Of a DNA stretch of 64,000 bases, positions 1 through 10,239 are shown in pieces (position 1 is the stretch's first letter; each line of letters starts with the position of its first letter). This stretch comes from Xiheimicrobium sp033763395 (GTDB lineage Bacteria > Myxococcota > Myxococcia > Myxococcales > Myxococcaceae). The notes below the pieces were generated by a model. The model did not search any database. It was not told the DNA's origin and was given only the letters and a program-made list of their open reading frames with translations. The DNA is taken from positions 1-64,000 of the forward strand of contig JANRKQ010000036.1 of NCBI GenBank assembly GCA_033763395.1, in the 5' to 3' direction. The position numbers and the translations under genes are program-made.

Positions 1-75
1 GCGGTCGGTGGTGGTGCGGCGGGTGGCTCGGCGGTCGGCGGTGGGGCGGCGGGTGGCTCCGCGGTCGGCGGCGGC
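1..75 (+). repeat. 30-bp direct repeats encoding a Gly/Ala/Ser linker
   Basis: Bases 1-30 and 31-60 are near-identical 30-bp units, and a third, partial unit begins at 61. They encode repeated AVGGGAAGGS-type decapeptides. This is a low-complexity, in-frame expansion inside the truncated first gene. Confidence 0.7.
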
Positions 76-414
76 TCGGCGACGGGCGGTGGCGCGGCAG
101 CGGGCGGCACCTCGGGGACGGGCGGAGGCAGCGGCGCAGGCGGCCCGGGCCCGAACCCCTTCGTGTGCGGCGCGTCGAGCTGCAACGGCTGCTGCAACAA
201 TGGGCTGTGCGTGTCGATCCCCTCAGCGCAGCAGTGCGGCAGCGGAGGCAATGCGTGCCGCGCGTGTGGGGCCAATGAGTCGTGCAACAGCCAGGGGCAG
301 TGCGTGGCGCGCCCGCTCTTCAGCGGGTGCGGCTGCACGGCGGTCGAGTTCGGGCCCCTCGCGCTGGTGGCGCTGGGCCTGGTGCGGCTGCGTCGGCGGG
401 CCCGGCAGCGCTGA
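1..414 (+). CDS. C-terminal part of Cys-rich exported protein with MYXO-CTERM-like tail (5' truncated by window)
   Basis: The reading frame is open from base 1, so the gene begins outside the window. The first 50 or so residues are a Gly/Ala/Ser linker built on a 30-bp direct repeat. A Cys-rich module follows (C-x4-C-x2-CC-x3-C, then CG-x2-G-x2-C-x2-C), of the same type as the six modules in the lipoprotein gene at 33158-34717. The end has Gly-Cys, a hydrophobic stretch of about 12 residues and a basic Arg-rich tail, the layout of the MYXO-CTERM sorting signal found on myxobacterial surface proteins. Surface anchoring is inferred. The next gene starts inside this stop codon (TGATG), so the two are probably co-transcribed. 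The function is not recognised. Confidence 0.75.
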   Translation, partial: AVGGGAAGGSAVGGGAAGGSAVGGGSATGGGAAAGGTSGTGGGSGAGGPGPNPFVCGASSCNGCCNNGLCVSIPSAQQCGSGGNACRACGANESCNSQGQCVARPLFSGCGCTAVEFGPLALVALGLVRLRRRARQR

Positions 415-854
415 TGCGAGTCTGGGCGCTCATCGGTGTGGCAGCCGTGCTGGCGATGAGCTGCCTGAGCGCCGGGCTGTTCACTCCGGTCGCCCAGTCC
501 GTGAACGATCACATCCGAGACACCCCGCGCACTCCGACCATCAGCTTCGAGAACAAGCTCTCGGAGCCGGTGTGCGGCATCAACCTGTGGCGGTCTTCCC
601 AGCCCGAGTCCGAAGCGGAAGCGAACTGGCTCGAGCTCACCGACGTGCTCAAGCTCGAGCCGGGCCAGCTCGTGACGGTCGGGCTCGTGCCGCGGGACGG
701 GGCGTATCGCCTTCGCGCGCTCGGCTGCGGTGCGCGCGGCTTCTCACTGTCCGAGGTCGTCGTTCCTCAGGTGGTGCCCGGAATGACGCTCGTCCTCGGC
801 GCGCCGACACCCGCTCCGATCACCGCGCCCCTGCCGTCGAGCGTGGGGCTCTGA
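414..854 (+). CDS. Small putative lipoprotein, unknown function
   Basis: This is a 146-residue protein. Its first 20 residues are a hydrophobic signal ending in an LAMSC lipobox-like site (Cys at about residue 17), which predicts lipid anchoring in the periplasm or outer membrane. The mature part is short, contains a Cys pair and ends in a Pro/Ala/Thr-rich tail. I do not recognise a family. The ATG overlaps the stop of the preceding MYXO-CTERM-type gene by one base, so this start is favoured and the two proteins are likely translated together. Confidence 0.7.
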   Translation: MRVWALIGVAAVLAMSCLSAGLFTPVAQSVNDHIRDTPRTPTISFENKLSEPVCGINLWRSSQPESEAEANWLELTDVLKLEPGQLVTVGLVPRDGAYRLRALGCGARGFSLSEVVVPQVVPGMTLVLGAPTPAPITAPLPSSVGL

Positions 855-938
855 GCTTGCGTTCGATGGTTCGGGCGGGGCTCGTGCTCCCGTCCGCTCG
901 GCGCTTCGGGGAACTCTGACGAGAGCTGGCTGGTTGGC

Positions 939-1694
939 TCAAATGAGCGCGATCAGCACGGCGCCGAGCGCGACCACACCCGCGCTCGCTGCCGCCCACA
1001 CGTCGAAGCGCACCGGGCCTTCCCACGCCTCATCGTGAACGACCGCCTCGTCCGCTTCGTCATCGGCTTCGAGCTGCCAACGCACGGGCCCGAGCGGCCG
1101 CGTCCCGCCGACCGGAGCGGGGGCTTTTGGCGCGACCACGGCCGGGCGGTGCGAGGCCACCCAGCGCAGGAGCGCGTTCGGATCCGCGTCGATGCCGAGC
1201 TCGGCGCTGAGCGCCACCAGCTGCCCGTCGACCTGAGCCAGCCGGTAGGGGCGCTGAATCGGATCGGCGTCGAGCATCGTCAGCACCAGCCCGTCGAGGG
1301 CCTCGTCGACAGCCGGGTTGAAGCGGCTCGGCGGCGGCAGGTGCCCATGGGAGCGCCGCGCCGCCTCGACAGGCGAGAGGCCCGAGAACAGCCGGTAGAA
1401 GACGGCGCCCAGGCTGTAGAGGTCGGAGAGCAGATCGGGCTCGGCGCCGGCCGCCAGCTCCGGGGCCGCGGCGGCGTGCGGCGCGCGCTTGACCACCACG
1501 TGCCCGAGGCCATCGACCGACACGCTCGACGAATCGAAGGGGCCGATCGCCTGCTGGGCCTCGTGGTGGTCGCTCACGGCCTGCACCAGCGCCCGCGCGA
1601 GGTGGAGCGCGGTGTCGAGGGGCACTCGGCCTTCGACGAGCAGGGCCTCGAGAGCATGGCGGGTCGGGACGGGAAGGTGCGCGCGAGCGTTCAT
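939..1694 (-). CDS. Membrane-anchored pseudokinase-like protein
   Basis: The protein has 251 residues. Residues 30-165 resemble the C-lobe of a Hanks-type Ser/Thr kinase. A helix-E-like segment is followed by a short strand region, the F-helix motif SDLYSLGAVFYRLFSG (about 90-105), and a terminal P-x-QRP Arg motif. The glycine-rich loop, catalytic Lys, HRD and DFG motifs are all absent, so it should not phosphorylate substrates. The last 20 residues are a single hydrophobic segment ending at the C-terminus, a tail anchor. A role as a membrane-tethered scaffold or regulator of active kinases is inference. It stands alone; the next gene on the left is convergent. Confidence 0.7.
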   Translation of the reverse strand: MNARAHLPVPTRHALEALLVEGRVPLDTALHLARALVQAVSDHHEAQQAIGPFDSSSVSVDGLGHVVVKRAPHAAAAPELAAGAEPDLLSDLYSLGAVFYRLFSGLSPVEAARRSHGHLPPPSRFNPAVDEALDGLVLTMLDADPIQRPYRLAQVDGQLVALSAELGIDADPNALLRWVASHRPAVVAPKAPAPVGGTRPLGPVRWQLEADDEADEAVVHDEAWEGPVRFDVWAAASAGVVALGAVLIALI

Positions 1695-1837
1695 GCGCCC
1701 CGGTTCAGCAAGCGGCTGGCCATGGCGCGAATTCGAGGACTTCGCGTGCGCAGCTCAGCGCGACTGCCCCTCGCTGGAGTCACTTTCGGGAGCGCCGCTG
1801 CACCGCTGTGATGTGCAGTGAACAGCGCGCCGTTTTC

Positions 1838-2395
1838 TCAGCGCTCGAGAGCGAAGGCGCGCGCCTTCTCGAGCAAGCGGCGCAGCGGGGCCTCATCGGC
1901 GCGCGCGAGCGCCTCGTCCCACGACAGCCACTGGGCCCCGTGCGACTCGGCGGGGTCGTGCGCGAGCGCCCCGGGGTTCTTCGCCAGCACGAGGAAGCGC
2001 ACGTCGAGGTGCCGATGCTCCGGGTCCGCCTTGCGGGCTGGAATGACGTGCACGTCGACGTCGATGGGCCCCGTCGTGGCCGGGTGCAGGCTCACCTCGA
2101 GGCCGGTCTCTTCCCGTGCCTCGCGCAGCGCGGTGGCCTCCATCGCGCCACCATCGGCCGGGTCCGCATGGCCGCCGGGCTGCAGCCACCGGTTCAGCTT
2201 CGCATGCAACACGAGCAGCACCTGCGCGCCGTCGGGCGTGACGACCACCGCGCTCCCGGTGAAGTGGGCCGGCCACTGATCGCGCGAGAACGGGGCGGTG
2301 AGCGTGCGGGCGAACGAGCGCATCGCCTCGAGGTCGGCTCGCTCCTTGTCGTCGCTGGGGTGGTGGTGGGCGAGCAGCTCGTCGAGAGGCGCCAT
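1838..2395 (-). CDS. NUDIX hydrolase
   Basis: The protein has 185 residues and contains a complete NUDIX box, G-x5-E-x7-REARE-ETGL, at about residues 87-109. This box binds Mg2+ for hydrolysis of nucleoside-diphosphate-linked compounds. Length and the N-terminal helix before the box match small NUDIX family members; the substrate cannot be told from sequence. I chose the ATG at 2395. An in-frame TTG at 2434 would add 13 residues with no better ribosome site. It is divergent from the response regulator at 2476. Confidence 0.88.
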   Translation of the reverse strand: MAPLDELLAHHHPSDDKERADLEAMRSFARTLTAPFSRDQWPAHFTGSAVVVTPDGAQVLLVLHAKLNRWLQPGGHADPADGGAMEATALREAREETGLEVSLHPATTGPIDVDVHVIPARKADPEHRHLDVRFLVLAKNPGALAHDPAESHGAQWLSWDEALARADEAPLRRLLEKARAFALER

Positions 2396-2475
2396 GGCCG
2401 GGCCGCCAAAGCACGGGACGAGCCCCTTCGACAATCACGCCCGGTCGTGCGCGCCGTGGAATATGGTGCACAGCC

Positions 2476-3891
<1,416 letters not shown>

Positions 3892-3911
3892 CAAAAAAGA
3901 CCGCTCCCACC

Positions 3912-5168
3912 ATGCGCCTGCTCGTCCTGTCGTGTGTCCTCGTCACCAGCGCGGCCCTCGCGCGGCCCAAGTCGACGTTCATCGAGATCAAGAACCTGCC
4001 GGGCACCGTCAAGGGGCTCGCGGGCGTGCTCGAGAAGGAAAAGCCCGGCGACTTCCGCACGCAGGCGCTCTGGGCGATGGAGACGAAGCTCCGCGAGAAG
4101 GGCACCGAGGTGGCGGACCCCGAGGTGATCGACGCGCTGCTCGACGAGACGCTCCGGCGCGTCTTCGAGGACATGGCGGCCGCGAACGACATCTACAAGT
4201 GGGACGGTGACGACGCGCCCCGCGGTGACGTGCTGATTCGGGGCGTCACGCTCGTGTTCCCCGGCCGGGCCACCTCGGGCTTCTCGAAGTCGTACACCGT
4301 GCGCCCGCAGGGCAAGCGCATCGACCGCGCCTATTACAACACCGACTGCACGGTGAAGGTGCAGGTCGCGAAGAGCCCGGCCGACTGGTTCACCCACGTC
4401 GAGACGAAGGGCTGGGGCGTCGCGATGGACCCGGTGCTCTCTACCGATGGCGTGCACCGCGTGGTGCTGCGCCTCTTCTCGAAGGGGGGCACCGAGCCGC
4501 CGTCGATTCGCCACGAGCGCCCGGTGTGGGTCGGCTTCTTCCGCCAGGAGGCGACCGGTGGTCCATGGAACCCGCTCGTCTTCAACCCGGCCGACGCGAG
4601 GCTCGCGAGGGATCAAGAGACGACGCTGCTGCCGGTCGACCCGAAGACGAAGGCGGTGGACCCGAAGGTGAAGCCCACCGACGCGATGAAGCAGCACGTG
4701 CTCGCGGTGCGCCTGGGCGATCTCGCGTTCATCAACCCCGCGCGCGCGGCGCTGCACGAGACGGAGCAGCGGTGGACCTCGCTCAACGGGCTGTCGGGCT
4801 CGGTGGTGGACGAGAGGACCGTCAAGTGGATCGAGCCGCTGCGCACCGCCGATGACGCGCTCACGCGGGCGGTGGTGGTGCTCAAGCTCGCCTCGCTCGG
4901 CGTCGAGGTGCTGCCCGACGAGCTCTTCGATGTCGTGGTGAACGTGAAGCAGGCGCGGGTGCAGGCCGAGGCGCTCCTCGTGATCAACAAGCGCATCGAC
5001 GCCAGCACCGACACGCCGGCCGACGAGGACACCGCCGTGCTGACGAAGCTGGGCGCCACCACCGACCTCAAGGTGTGGCGCACGCTGGCCCGGGCGAAGG
5101 GTGGCAGCGGCCTCAAGTACTTCCGCAAGGGCTCCACCGGCTGGGAACCCGTCGTTCCGAAGAAGTGA
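3912..5168 (+). CDS. Secreted protein of unknown function
   Basis: This is a 418-residue protein with a short cleavable signal peptide (residues 1-18, ending SAALA-R). The mature protein is mixed alpha/beta, rich in charged residues, with no TM segment, repeats or motif I recognise. It lies 20 bp after the sigma-54 response regulator and 2 bp before the ElaA acetyltransferase on the same strand, so it is likely the middle gene of a three-gene operon. Periplasmic location is predicted from the signal peptide only. Confidence 0.75.
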   Translation: MRLLVLSCVLVTSAALARPKSTFIEIKNLPGTVKGLAGVLEKEKPGDFRTQALWAMETKLREKGTEVADPEVIDALLDETLRRVFEDMAAANDIYKWDGDDAPRGDVLIRGVTLVFPGRATSGFSKSYTVRPQGKRIDRAYYNTDCTVKVQVAKSPADWFTHVETKGWGVAMDPVLSTDGVHRVVLRLFSKGGTEPPSIRHERPVWVGFFRQEATGGPWNPLVFNPADARLARDQETTLLPVDPKTKAVDPKVKPTDAMKQHVLAVRLGDLAFINPARAALHETEQRWTSLNGLSGSVVDERTVKWIEPLRTADDALTRAVVVLKLASLGVEVLPDELFDVVVNVKQARVQAEALLVINKRIDASTDTPADEDTAVLTKLGATTDLKVWRTLARAKGGSGLKYFRKGSTGWEPVVPKK

Positions 5169-5170
5169 TC

Positions 5171-5623
5171 ATGGGCGCCGGGTTCGAGTGGCTGCCGTTC
5201 GATCGGTTGACGGGTCGGCAGGTGCACGACGTGCTGCAGCTGCGGCAGCGCGTCTTCATCGTCGAGCAGGCCTGCGCGTACCTCGACGCCGACGGGCTCG
5301 ACCCCCGGTGCTGGCATGGGCTGGGCTCGCTCCCTGATGGCACGCTCGTCGCGACCGCTCGCATCGTGCCGCCGGGGCTGTCGTACGAGGTGCCCGCCAT
5401 CGGCCGGGTGGTGACGTCGCCCGACCACCGGCGCGGTGGGCTCGGCCGCCAGTTGATGGAGGAGGCGATTCGCCAGACGAAGCGCCTGTACCCGGGGCAG
5501 GACATTCGCATCGGAGCGCAGCGCTACCTCGAGCGCTTCTACGGCTCGCTTGGCTTCGTGCCCGATGGCGCGCCGTACGACGAAGACGGCATTCCCCACC
5601 TGCCCATGCGGCGGGTCGGGTAG
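5171..5623 (+). CDS. elaA: ElaA-type GNAT N-acetyltransferase
   Basis: The 150-residue protein matches the ElaA family over its whole length. It has the N-terminal motif LRQRVFIVEQ, the acetyl-CoA-binding region around GRVVTSPDHRRGGLGRQLM (RRGGLG being the Q/RxxGxG/A motif), and the C-terminal YGSLGF motif. ElaA proteins are cytoplasmic acyl-CoA N-acyltransferases of unclear substrate. The ATG at 5171 starts 2 bp after the previous stop. The final 85 bases overlap, on the opposite strand, the end of the DUF2807-like gene. Confidence 0.9.
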   Translation: MGAGFEWLPFDRLTGRQVHDVLQLRQRVFIVEQACAYLDADGLDPRCWHGLGSLPDGTLVATARIVPPGLSYEVPAIGRVVTSPDHRRGGLGRQLMEEAIRQTKRLYPGQDIRIGAQRYLERFYGSLGFVPDGAPYDEDGIPHLPMRRVG

Positions 5624-6312
5624 TCGCGCGTCAGGCCGGGCGGCGCCGTCTCGGCCTGCGCGACGTCGAGGGTCGAGCTGTCGTCCCGCTGAACGAGCTG
5701 GTGCTTCGCGGGGCCATCGAGCCGCAGCCGGCTGGCGCGCGAGAGCTCCGCCCTCAGGAAGTCGGGCGCGCGGAGCGTCACGGTCGACAGCGCGTTCGCG
5801 CGGACTCGGGCCACCCCGGCGGCCAGCGCGCCCGCGGCGATGCGCCCGACGTCGTCTGCACGGGCCTCGACGACGCGCGCGCGCCCACCGACGTCGAGGT
5901 GCCCATCTCGGGTGGCTTCGAGCGAGAGCGTGTCGGCGTCAGCGTCGACGACGATGAGTCGTGCGCCGTGTGTCGCGACCACGTCCAGCCGCCCGCCGCG
6001 AAGCCGGTTCATGGTGACCGCGGCGCCGTCGGCCGTGCGGACCGTGCTCAAGCGGCGCGCGGTGATGGAGACGCGGGGACGCTCCGTGGCGTCCGGATCG
6101 ACCGCGTGGACCTCGAGTCGCGCAGGGGTGAAGGACCACCGCGCGCCACCCATCGAGTCGAGCCGAATCGCGGGCTCGAGGGCGTCACTCACGAGCACCT
6201 GCACGTCGACGGGGCCCTGGACGGTCAAGGTGGTGAGGCCGTGAGGAAGCGGCTCGGAGCGTTGGGCGCAGCCGACCACGAATCCCAGAAACCCGATGAA
6301 GACCGCACGCAT
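5539..6312 (-). CDS. DUF2807-like adhesin-head lipoprotein
   Basis: This 257-residue protein has a signal ending at a lipobox-like VVGC (Cys about residue 15). It is followed by a region of repeating short beta strands (alternating V/L with D, G, A and T). This is characteristic of DUF2807 (GIN-domain) proteins, which form beta-helical exported heads. I chose ATG 6312 because it gives a compact lipoprotein signal; a GTG at 6321 would add three residues. The C-terminal 40 residues are polar and may be dispensable. Its 3' end overlaps elaA by 85 bp on the opposite strand. The function is unknown; surface adhesion or scaffolding is only suggested by the family. Confidence 0.65.
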   Translation of the reverse strand: MRAVFIGFLGFVVGCAQRSEPLPHGLTTLTVQGPVDVQVLVSDALEPAIRLDSMGGARWSFTPARLEVHAVDPDATERPRVSITARRLSTVRTADGAAVTMNRLRGGRLDVVATHGARLIVVDADADTLSLEATRDGHLDVGGRARVVEARADDVGRIAAGALAAGVARVRANALSTVTLRAPDFLRAELSRASRLRLDGPAKHQLVQRDDSSTLDVAQAETAPPGLTRDYPTRRMGRWGMPSSSYGAPSGTKPSEP

Positions 6313-6794
6313 GCACGACACCAGTTCATCCGACCCGCGACGCTCCTTGGTTGCCCTGGCGGGCCGGGGCGATCAGGCGGCCATCGCGCCGAATGGGCAG
6401 GCGTGCCGGGCTCACCGCCGGGGACGTCGGCGGCCGACGGGGGTCGACCTGCTCATCACGGGCTGGGAAGACCTCGCACCACCCACGCCGTGAGGGGCTG
6501 ATTTCTCATGCAGCGAGAGCCGCGGGCGAGGCCTGTCCTCCGCCAGAGGACACGCGCGCATGCCGTGCGGAGCGAAAGAACTTCCCGGACTTCGATGAAG
6601 CCATCGGCTGCAACTGACGCTGCACAACGAAGCGGAGTGCGCTGACTCCGGTGAACACGGGCGTGCTCAGTCACGCGCCTTTGCACTCGCGCGTTCTGCC
6701 GAGGAGCGCGGCTCGTTCAAACGTCCCATGAGGCGAGAGGCACGCGGGTTGCTCTGGAGCCTTCGTGAGCAGGTTCCCTCCCAGGAGCTCCCGC
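6313..6794. other. Gene-free stretch upstream of exported cytochrome-like cluster
   Basis: There are about 480 bases with no frame showing the strong third-position GC bias of neighbouring genes. The only clear signal is the AGGAG ribosome site at 6783-6787 that serves the gene at 6795. It presumably holds the divergent promoters for the lipoprotein on the left and the exported cluster on the right. Confidence 0.5.
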
Positions 6795-7721
6795 ATGAAG
6801 CATCTCCTCGCCGCGCTCGTCGTCAGCCTCCCCGTGGCGGCCCTCGCGCAGGCCACCACGCCCCCCGCCGCCCCGACGCTGGACACCCAGCGCTGCGCCA
6901 CGAAAGTCGCCATCGCGCTCACCGGCCGCAGCGCAGACGCCGCCCTGCTGGCCAGCACGAACCCGCAGAGCCAGGTCGACCAGCTGCTGCAGGGCACGGC
7001 GTTCATCGAGCGCTTCTCGCGCTACGTGAACGCGCGCTTCAACGACGAGCCCGGCGCGACGTCGGTCGAAGACGCGACGTACCACCTCGCCCGGCACGTG
7101 CTGACGAACCGCCTGCCGTGGAGCGACCTCTTCGTCGGGCCCTTCCGCGTCGACACCGTCAACAACCAGGTGCAGGTGGTGAACGACCCCAACGGGCTGG
7201 GCTACTTGCGCTCGCCGGCCTGGCTGCGCCGCTACGCCGGCAACGAAGAAGACGGCGTCAAGCTCAACACCGCCTACCGCATCCTCAACAACACGACGGG
7301 CATCACGCTCACGGCCGCCGTGGTGGTGCCGGGCCTCGACACCTCGGCCAACGGGCGCCGCAACGCGGCCTGCTCGGCCTGCCACTACGACTCGTGGTTC
7401 GCGCTCGACACGGTGGCCTCGGTGTTGACGAAGCGCGTGGGCACCGGCACCACCATGCGCTTCGAGCCTCCGACGGGTGGCCCGAAGACGGTGCTCAACG
7501 GCGTGCAGGTGAGCGACGACAAAGGCCTCGTCACCGCCCTCGTGAACAGCACCGACTTCGAGTTCAACGTGTGCCGCGTCGCCTTCGGGTTCGTCTACGG
7601 CCGCAAGGAGCTCGCTTGCGAAGGGCCGCTCTTCGACCGCTGCGTCGACGCCTTCCGGGCGCAGCGCACCATGCAGGCCGCCGTCGCCACCCTCGTGAAG
7701 GACCCGTCGTACTGCCGCTGA
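6795..7721 (+). CDS. Secreted single-heme cytochrome-like protein
   Basis: This 308-residue protein has a signal peptide (1-19, cut after ALAQA). A single c-type heme motif, CSACH, has Cys193, Cys196 and His197. This suggests covalent heme attachment in the periplasm, but no clear distal Met ligand is obvious. Start ATG 6795 is set by AGGAG at 6783-6787. It is the first of three same-strand genes (cytochrome-like, lipoprotein, DUF1501) with gaps of 18 and 19 bp, an operon. The arrangement recalls DUF1592/DUF1588 plus DUF1501/DUF1552 export pairs of planctomycetes and myxobacteria. Electron transfer or sugar oxidation is inference. Confidence 0.75.
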   Translation: MKHLLAALVVSLPVAALAQATTPPAAPTLDTQRCATKVAIALTGRSADAALLASTNPQSQVDQLLQGTAFIERFSRYVNARFNDEPGATSVEDATYHLARHVLTNRLPWSDLFVGPFRVDTVNNQVQVVNDPNGLGYLRSPAWLRRYAGNEEDGVKLNTAYRILNNTTGITLTAAVVVPGLDTSANGRRNAACSACHYDSWFALDTVASVLTKRVGTGTTMRFEPPTGGPKTVLNGVQVSDDKGLVTALVNSTDFEFNVCRVAFGFVYGRKELACEGPLFDRCVDAFRAQRTMQAAVATLVKDPSYCR

Positions 7722-7739
7722 CCGGGAGCCCAGGAACCC

Positions 7740-8405
7740 ATGAACCGCACGCACGTCGCGCTCAGTCTGCTGGTCTTCGCCGCCTGCGAGGGTGGCTTCA
7801 ACCCCAACGACGGGTCGGTGAAGGTGGTCGACCCCGACGCCATCGAGCAGGACACGCCAGCCGTCACGCCGAACGACGTCACCGGCGACGCGCCGCCCGC
7901 GCCCACCTGCGACACGGGCCGCGAGTACCTGGGTTTCGGCGGCGCCAACCTGGCGTTCGACCGCGCGCCTGGCGAGCTCGGCGAGGAGTCCCGCCAGCCG
8001 CGCCCCTTCACCGCCCTGTCGAGCGAGTTCACCCGGGTGTTGGGCGCCGCGCCCGCGATGCTGGCGGGCTCGGAGTCGACCTTCGGCACGGTGCCGGCCC
8101 GGTGGCACGTCGAGCCCACCTTCAGCGCCGTGTCGGTCTTCACCACGTACCGAATCGCCTTCCAGGGCTGCCTCACGCACACCGCGCAGCCTGCGAAGTT
8201 CGGCGTGATGCCGACCGAGGCGACGGCCCGCGCCGAGTGCGCCACCTGGGCCGAGCGCTTCTGGCTGCGCAAGGCGCTGGGCCCCGAGCTCGACGCCTGC
8301 GTGAAGGTGGTGACGCAGGACGCGACCGTCGAGACAAGCGCGCGCCGCCGCTGGGCCTACGGCTGCGCGGCCACCCTGGCGTCCGCTGACTTCCTCACCT
8401 TCTGA
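7740..8405 (+). CDS. Putative lipoprotein between cytochrome-like and DUF1501 genes
   Basis: This 221-residue protein has a signal with FAAC lipobox (Cys16). A disordered Asp/Pro/Thr-rich spacer of about 50 residues comes next, then a globular domain with several Cys and Trp. No family is recognised. The position, 18 bp after the cytochrome-like gene and 19 bp before the Tat-exported DUF1501 gene, suggests it works with both as a membrane-anchored partner. Confidence 0.7.
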   Translation: MNRTHVALSLLVFAACEGGFNPNDGSVKVVDPDAIEQDTPAVTPNDVTGDAPPAPTCDTGREYLGFGGANLAFDRAPGELGEESRQPRPFTALSSEFTRVLGAAPAMLAGSESTFGTVPARWHVEPTFSAVSVFTTYRIAFQGCLTHTAQPAKFGVMPTEATARAECATWAERFWLRKALGPELDACVKVVTQDATVETSARRRWAYGCAATLASADFLTF

Positions 8406-8424
8406 CCGAACTGGAGCCATCACC

Positions 8425-9615
8425 ATGTCCCGCTTCTCCCGTCGCTCGTTGTTCCAGGGTCTCGCCTCGGTCGGTGCCGGCGCGCTCGCCGCGAAGGTCG
8501 GCCTGTGGCCCCGCACCGCGTTCGCTCAAGCGGGCGGCGAGAAGCCCGCCCTCCTCGTCGTCTTCCTCCAGGGTGGGTACAACGCGCTCTTCTCGAGCGC
8601 GAACAGCTTCGCCACCGCCGGCACCTTCGGCGTCACGGGGTCGAACCAGCGCGATCTCGGCAATGGCCTCGTCGTCGACGCACCGACGTTCGGCACCATG
8701 CCCGCGTTCGCGCTCTCGCACATGGCGACGGTGGGCGTGCGCCACGGCATCAGCAACCACGGCGCCGCGCAGAACGCGGTGATGTCCGACGGGACGCGGA
8801 GCTACGCGCTGCGGCTCGCGGCCGAGCTCGGCGGTGACGCGTCGATCAAGTGCGCGCAGGTCGGCACCCGCGGAGTCCCCGGCCCCAAGCCGATGGAGAG
8901 CGGCGTCTCGTTGCAGGTCATCACCGACATGCGCAGCACCATCGAGGCGCTCGGCGGCTCGACCGACACCACGCGCCCGGATCGTGCCGTGTCCGAGAAA
9001 GCCCTCCAGGCGGCCCAGCTCATGAGCGCGTCGACCCTCTTCACCAGCCCCGAGCGGACGCGTGAGCTCGGGGAGGGCTACGAGGCCGCCATCGAGACGC
9101 TCCAGCAGCCGGTGAAGGCGTTCAACTTCGCTGACCTCGCCACCGCCTACGGGCTCGCGAACAACGCCACCGCCGTCAACGGCTTCCGTGCACAGATGGC
9201 CGCGGCCGAGCTGATGATCACCGCTGGCACCAACGTGGTGGTCGCGATGGACGGCGGGTGGGACACGCACGGCGACCGCACCGGCGCGAACGTGCGCAAC
9301 ATGATGACGCAGCGGATCCTCCCCGGCCTCAACACCTTCCTCTCGCGCATGGTGAACGCTCCGGGCCGCAACGTCGTAGTGGCCATCGTGGGTGACTTCG
9401 CGCGCAGCCTGCCGGGCTCGGATCACGCCTCGGCCCTGTCGGCGACCGTCATCGGCAAGTATGTGAAGGTCGGCACGTCGGGGCGCATGAACGATCGCGT
9501 GCAGCTCGCCGCCGGAACGCCCACCGCGCCAGGGCTCTGGTCGTACCTGGGCCGGGTGCTGAACGCGCCCAGCACGCCCTTCGGTGCCAACCCGCACGGC
9601 GCGCTGGTGCTCTGA
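8425..9615 (+). CDS. Tat-exported DUF1501 family protein
   Basis: This 396-residue protein begins with a twin-arginine signal (SRRSLFQG, then a hydrophobic stretch ending TAFAQA), so it is predicted to be exported folded. The mature region matches DUF1501, a sulfatase/alkaline-phosphatase-fold family. It has the start motif LLVVFLQGGYN, a DGGWDTHGD metal-region motif at about residue 276, and a conserved GDFARS segment. DUF1501 proteins are typically encoded beside DUF1592- or DUF1800-type proteins; here the partner is the CxxCH protein upstream. The substrate is unknown. Confidence 0.88.
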   Translation: MSRFSRRSLFQGLASVGAGALAAKVGLWPRTAFAQAGGEKPALLVVFLQGGYNALFSSANSFATAGTFGVTGSNQRDLGNGLVVDAPTFGTMPAFALSHMATVGVRHGISNHGAAQNAVMSDGTRSYALRLAAELGGDASIKCAQVGTRGVPGPKPMESGVSLQVITDMRSTIEALGGSTDTTRPDRAVSEKALQAAQLMSASTLFTSPERTRELGEGYEAAIETLQQPVKAFNFADLATAYGLANNATAVNGFRAQMAAAELMITAGTNVVVAMDGGWDTHGDRTGANVRNMMTQRILPGLNTFLSRMVNAPGRNVVVAIVGDFARSLPGSDHASALSATVIGKYVKVGTSGRMNDRVQLAAGTPTAPGLWSYLGRVLNAPSTPFGANPHGALVL

Positions 9616-9810
9616 AGACGTCGTTGGGCCTGGAGTTGAGGGTGCGCTGGCGCGACACGTCGCTGCCGCCCTGGCCGAATCAGTGACCCCCCGGACGAAG
9701 CGCCCCCGGCCTCGAGGCGGCCGCCGCGGAGCCTTTGGCGTTGGAGGATCCAGAGTGCGGCCCATGCCTCTGCCGCCGGAGGCCTGACAGGGCGAACGCT
9801 CGAAGAGGCT

Positions 9811-10101
9811 TTAGCGAGCCGAGCCGTTGAGGACGAGGTCGAGCTGGAGCGCGCGGTGGGGGTCGCCCATCGTCCACGCGGGCGGCCGAATCACCCGGTT
9901 CGAGAGGACCGAGCGTGGCGACCGCGGCTGGTCCCCAGGGTTCAAGGAGTTCGAGCGTTCGGGCTCGGGGGTCGCCTCCGCGAGCCGCTCGCCGGCGCCA
10001 CCGTCAGCTTGACGCTTGCTCACGTTGCGCGTGCGCGGACGGCGCTTCCGGCTGAGCAGAGGTCCCGCCTCTGTTTCGCGGAGAACGCTCGCGCCGAACA
10101 T
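9811..10101 (-). CDS. Small protein or C-terminal remnant, unknown
   Basis: This is a 96-residue frame. Its last 45 codons show a textbook GC-rich coding pattern (nearly all third positions G or C, second positions about half). The sequence near the end, RVIRPPAWTMGD, looks like real protein. The first 35 residues are basic and less convincingly coding, and there is no ribosome site before the ATG. It could be an intact small gene or the 3' remnant of a larger lost gene. No family is recognised. It is isolated between two plus-strand exported-protein operons. Confidence 0.4.
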   Translation of the reverse strand: MFGASVLRETEAGPLLSRKRRPRTRNVSKRQADGGAGERLAEATPEPERSNSLNPGDQPRSPRSVLSNRVIRPPAWTMGDPHRALQLDLVLNGSAR

Positions 10102-10239
10102 GTGCTGCGGCCGTGCGCGCGCTCGCCGGAGTGAGCACGCGCGTGAACACCAGCGCCGGTCGACGAGGCGCCGCAGGCCGATGAATCGACAGGGTTCGTC
10201 AGGTCGGCGTCAAGGCGCTTGGCACGAGTGGAGCGTGGC

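Noticed and set aside
10216..10232. TGGCAC box resembling a sigma-54 -24 element
   Set aside because: The required GC at -12 is missing at the correct spacing.
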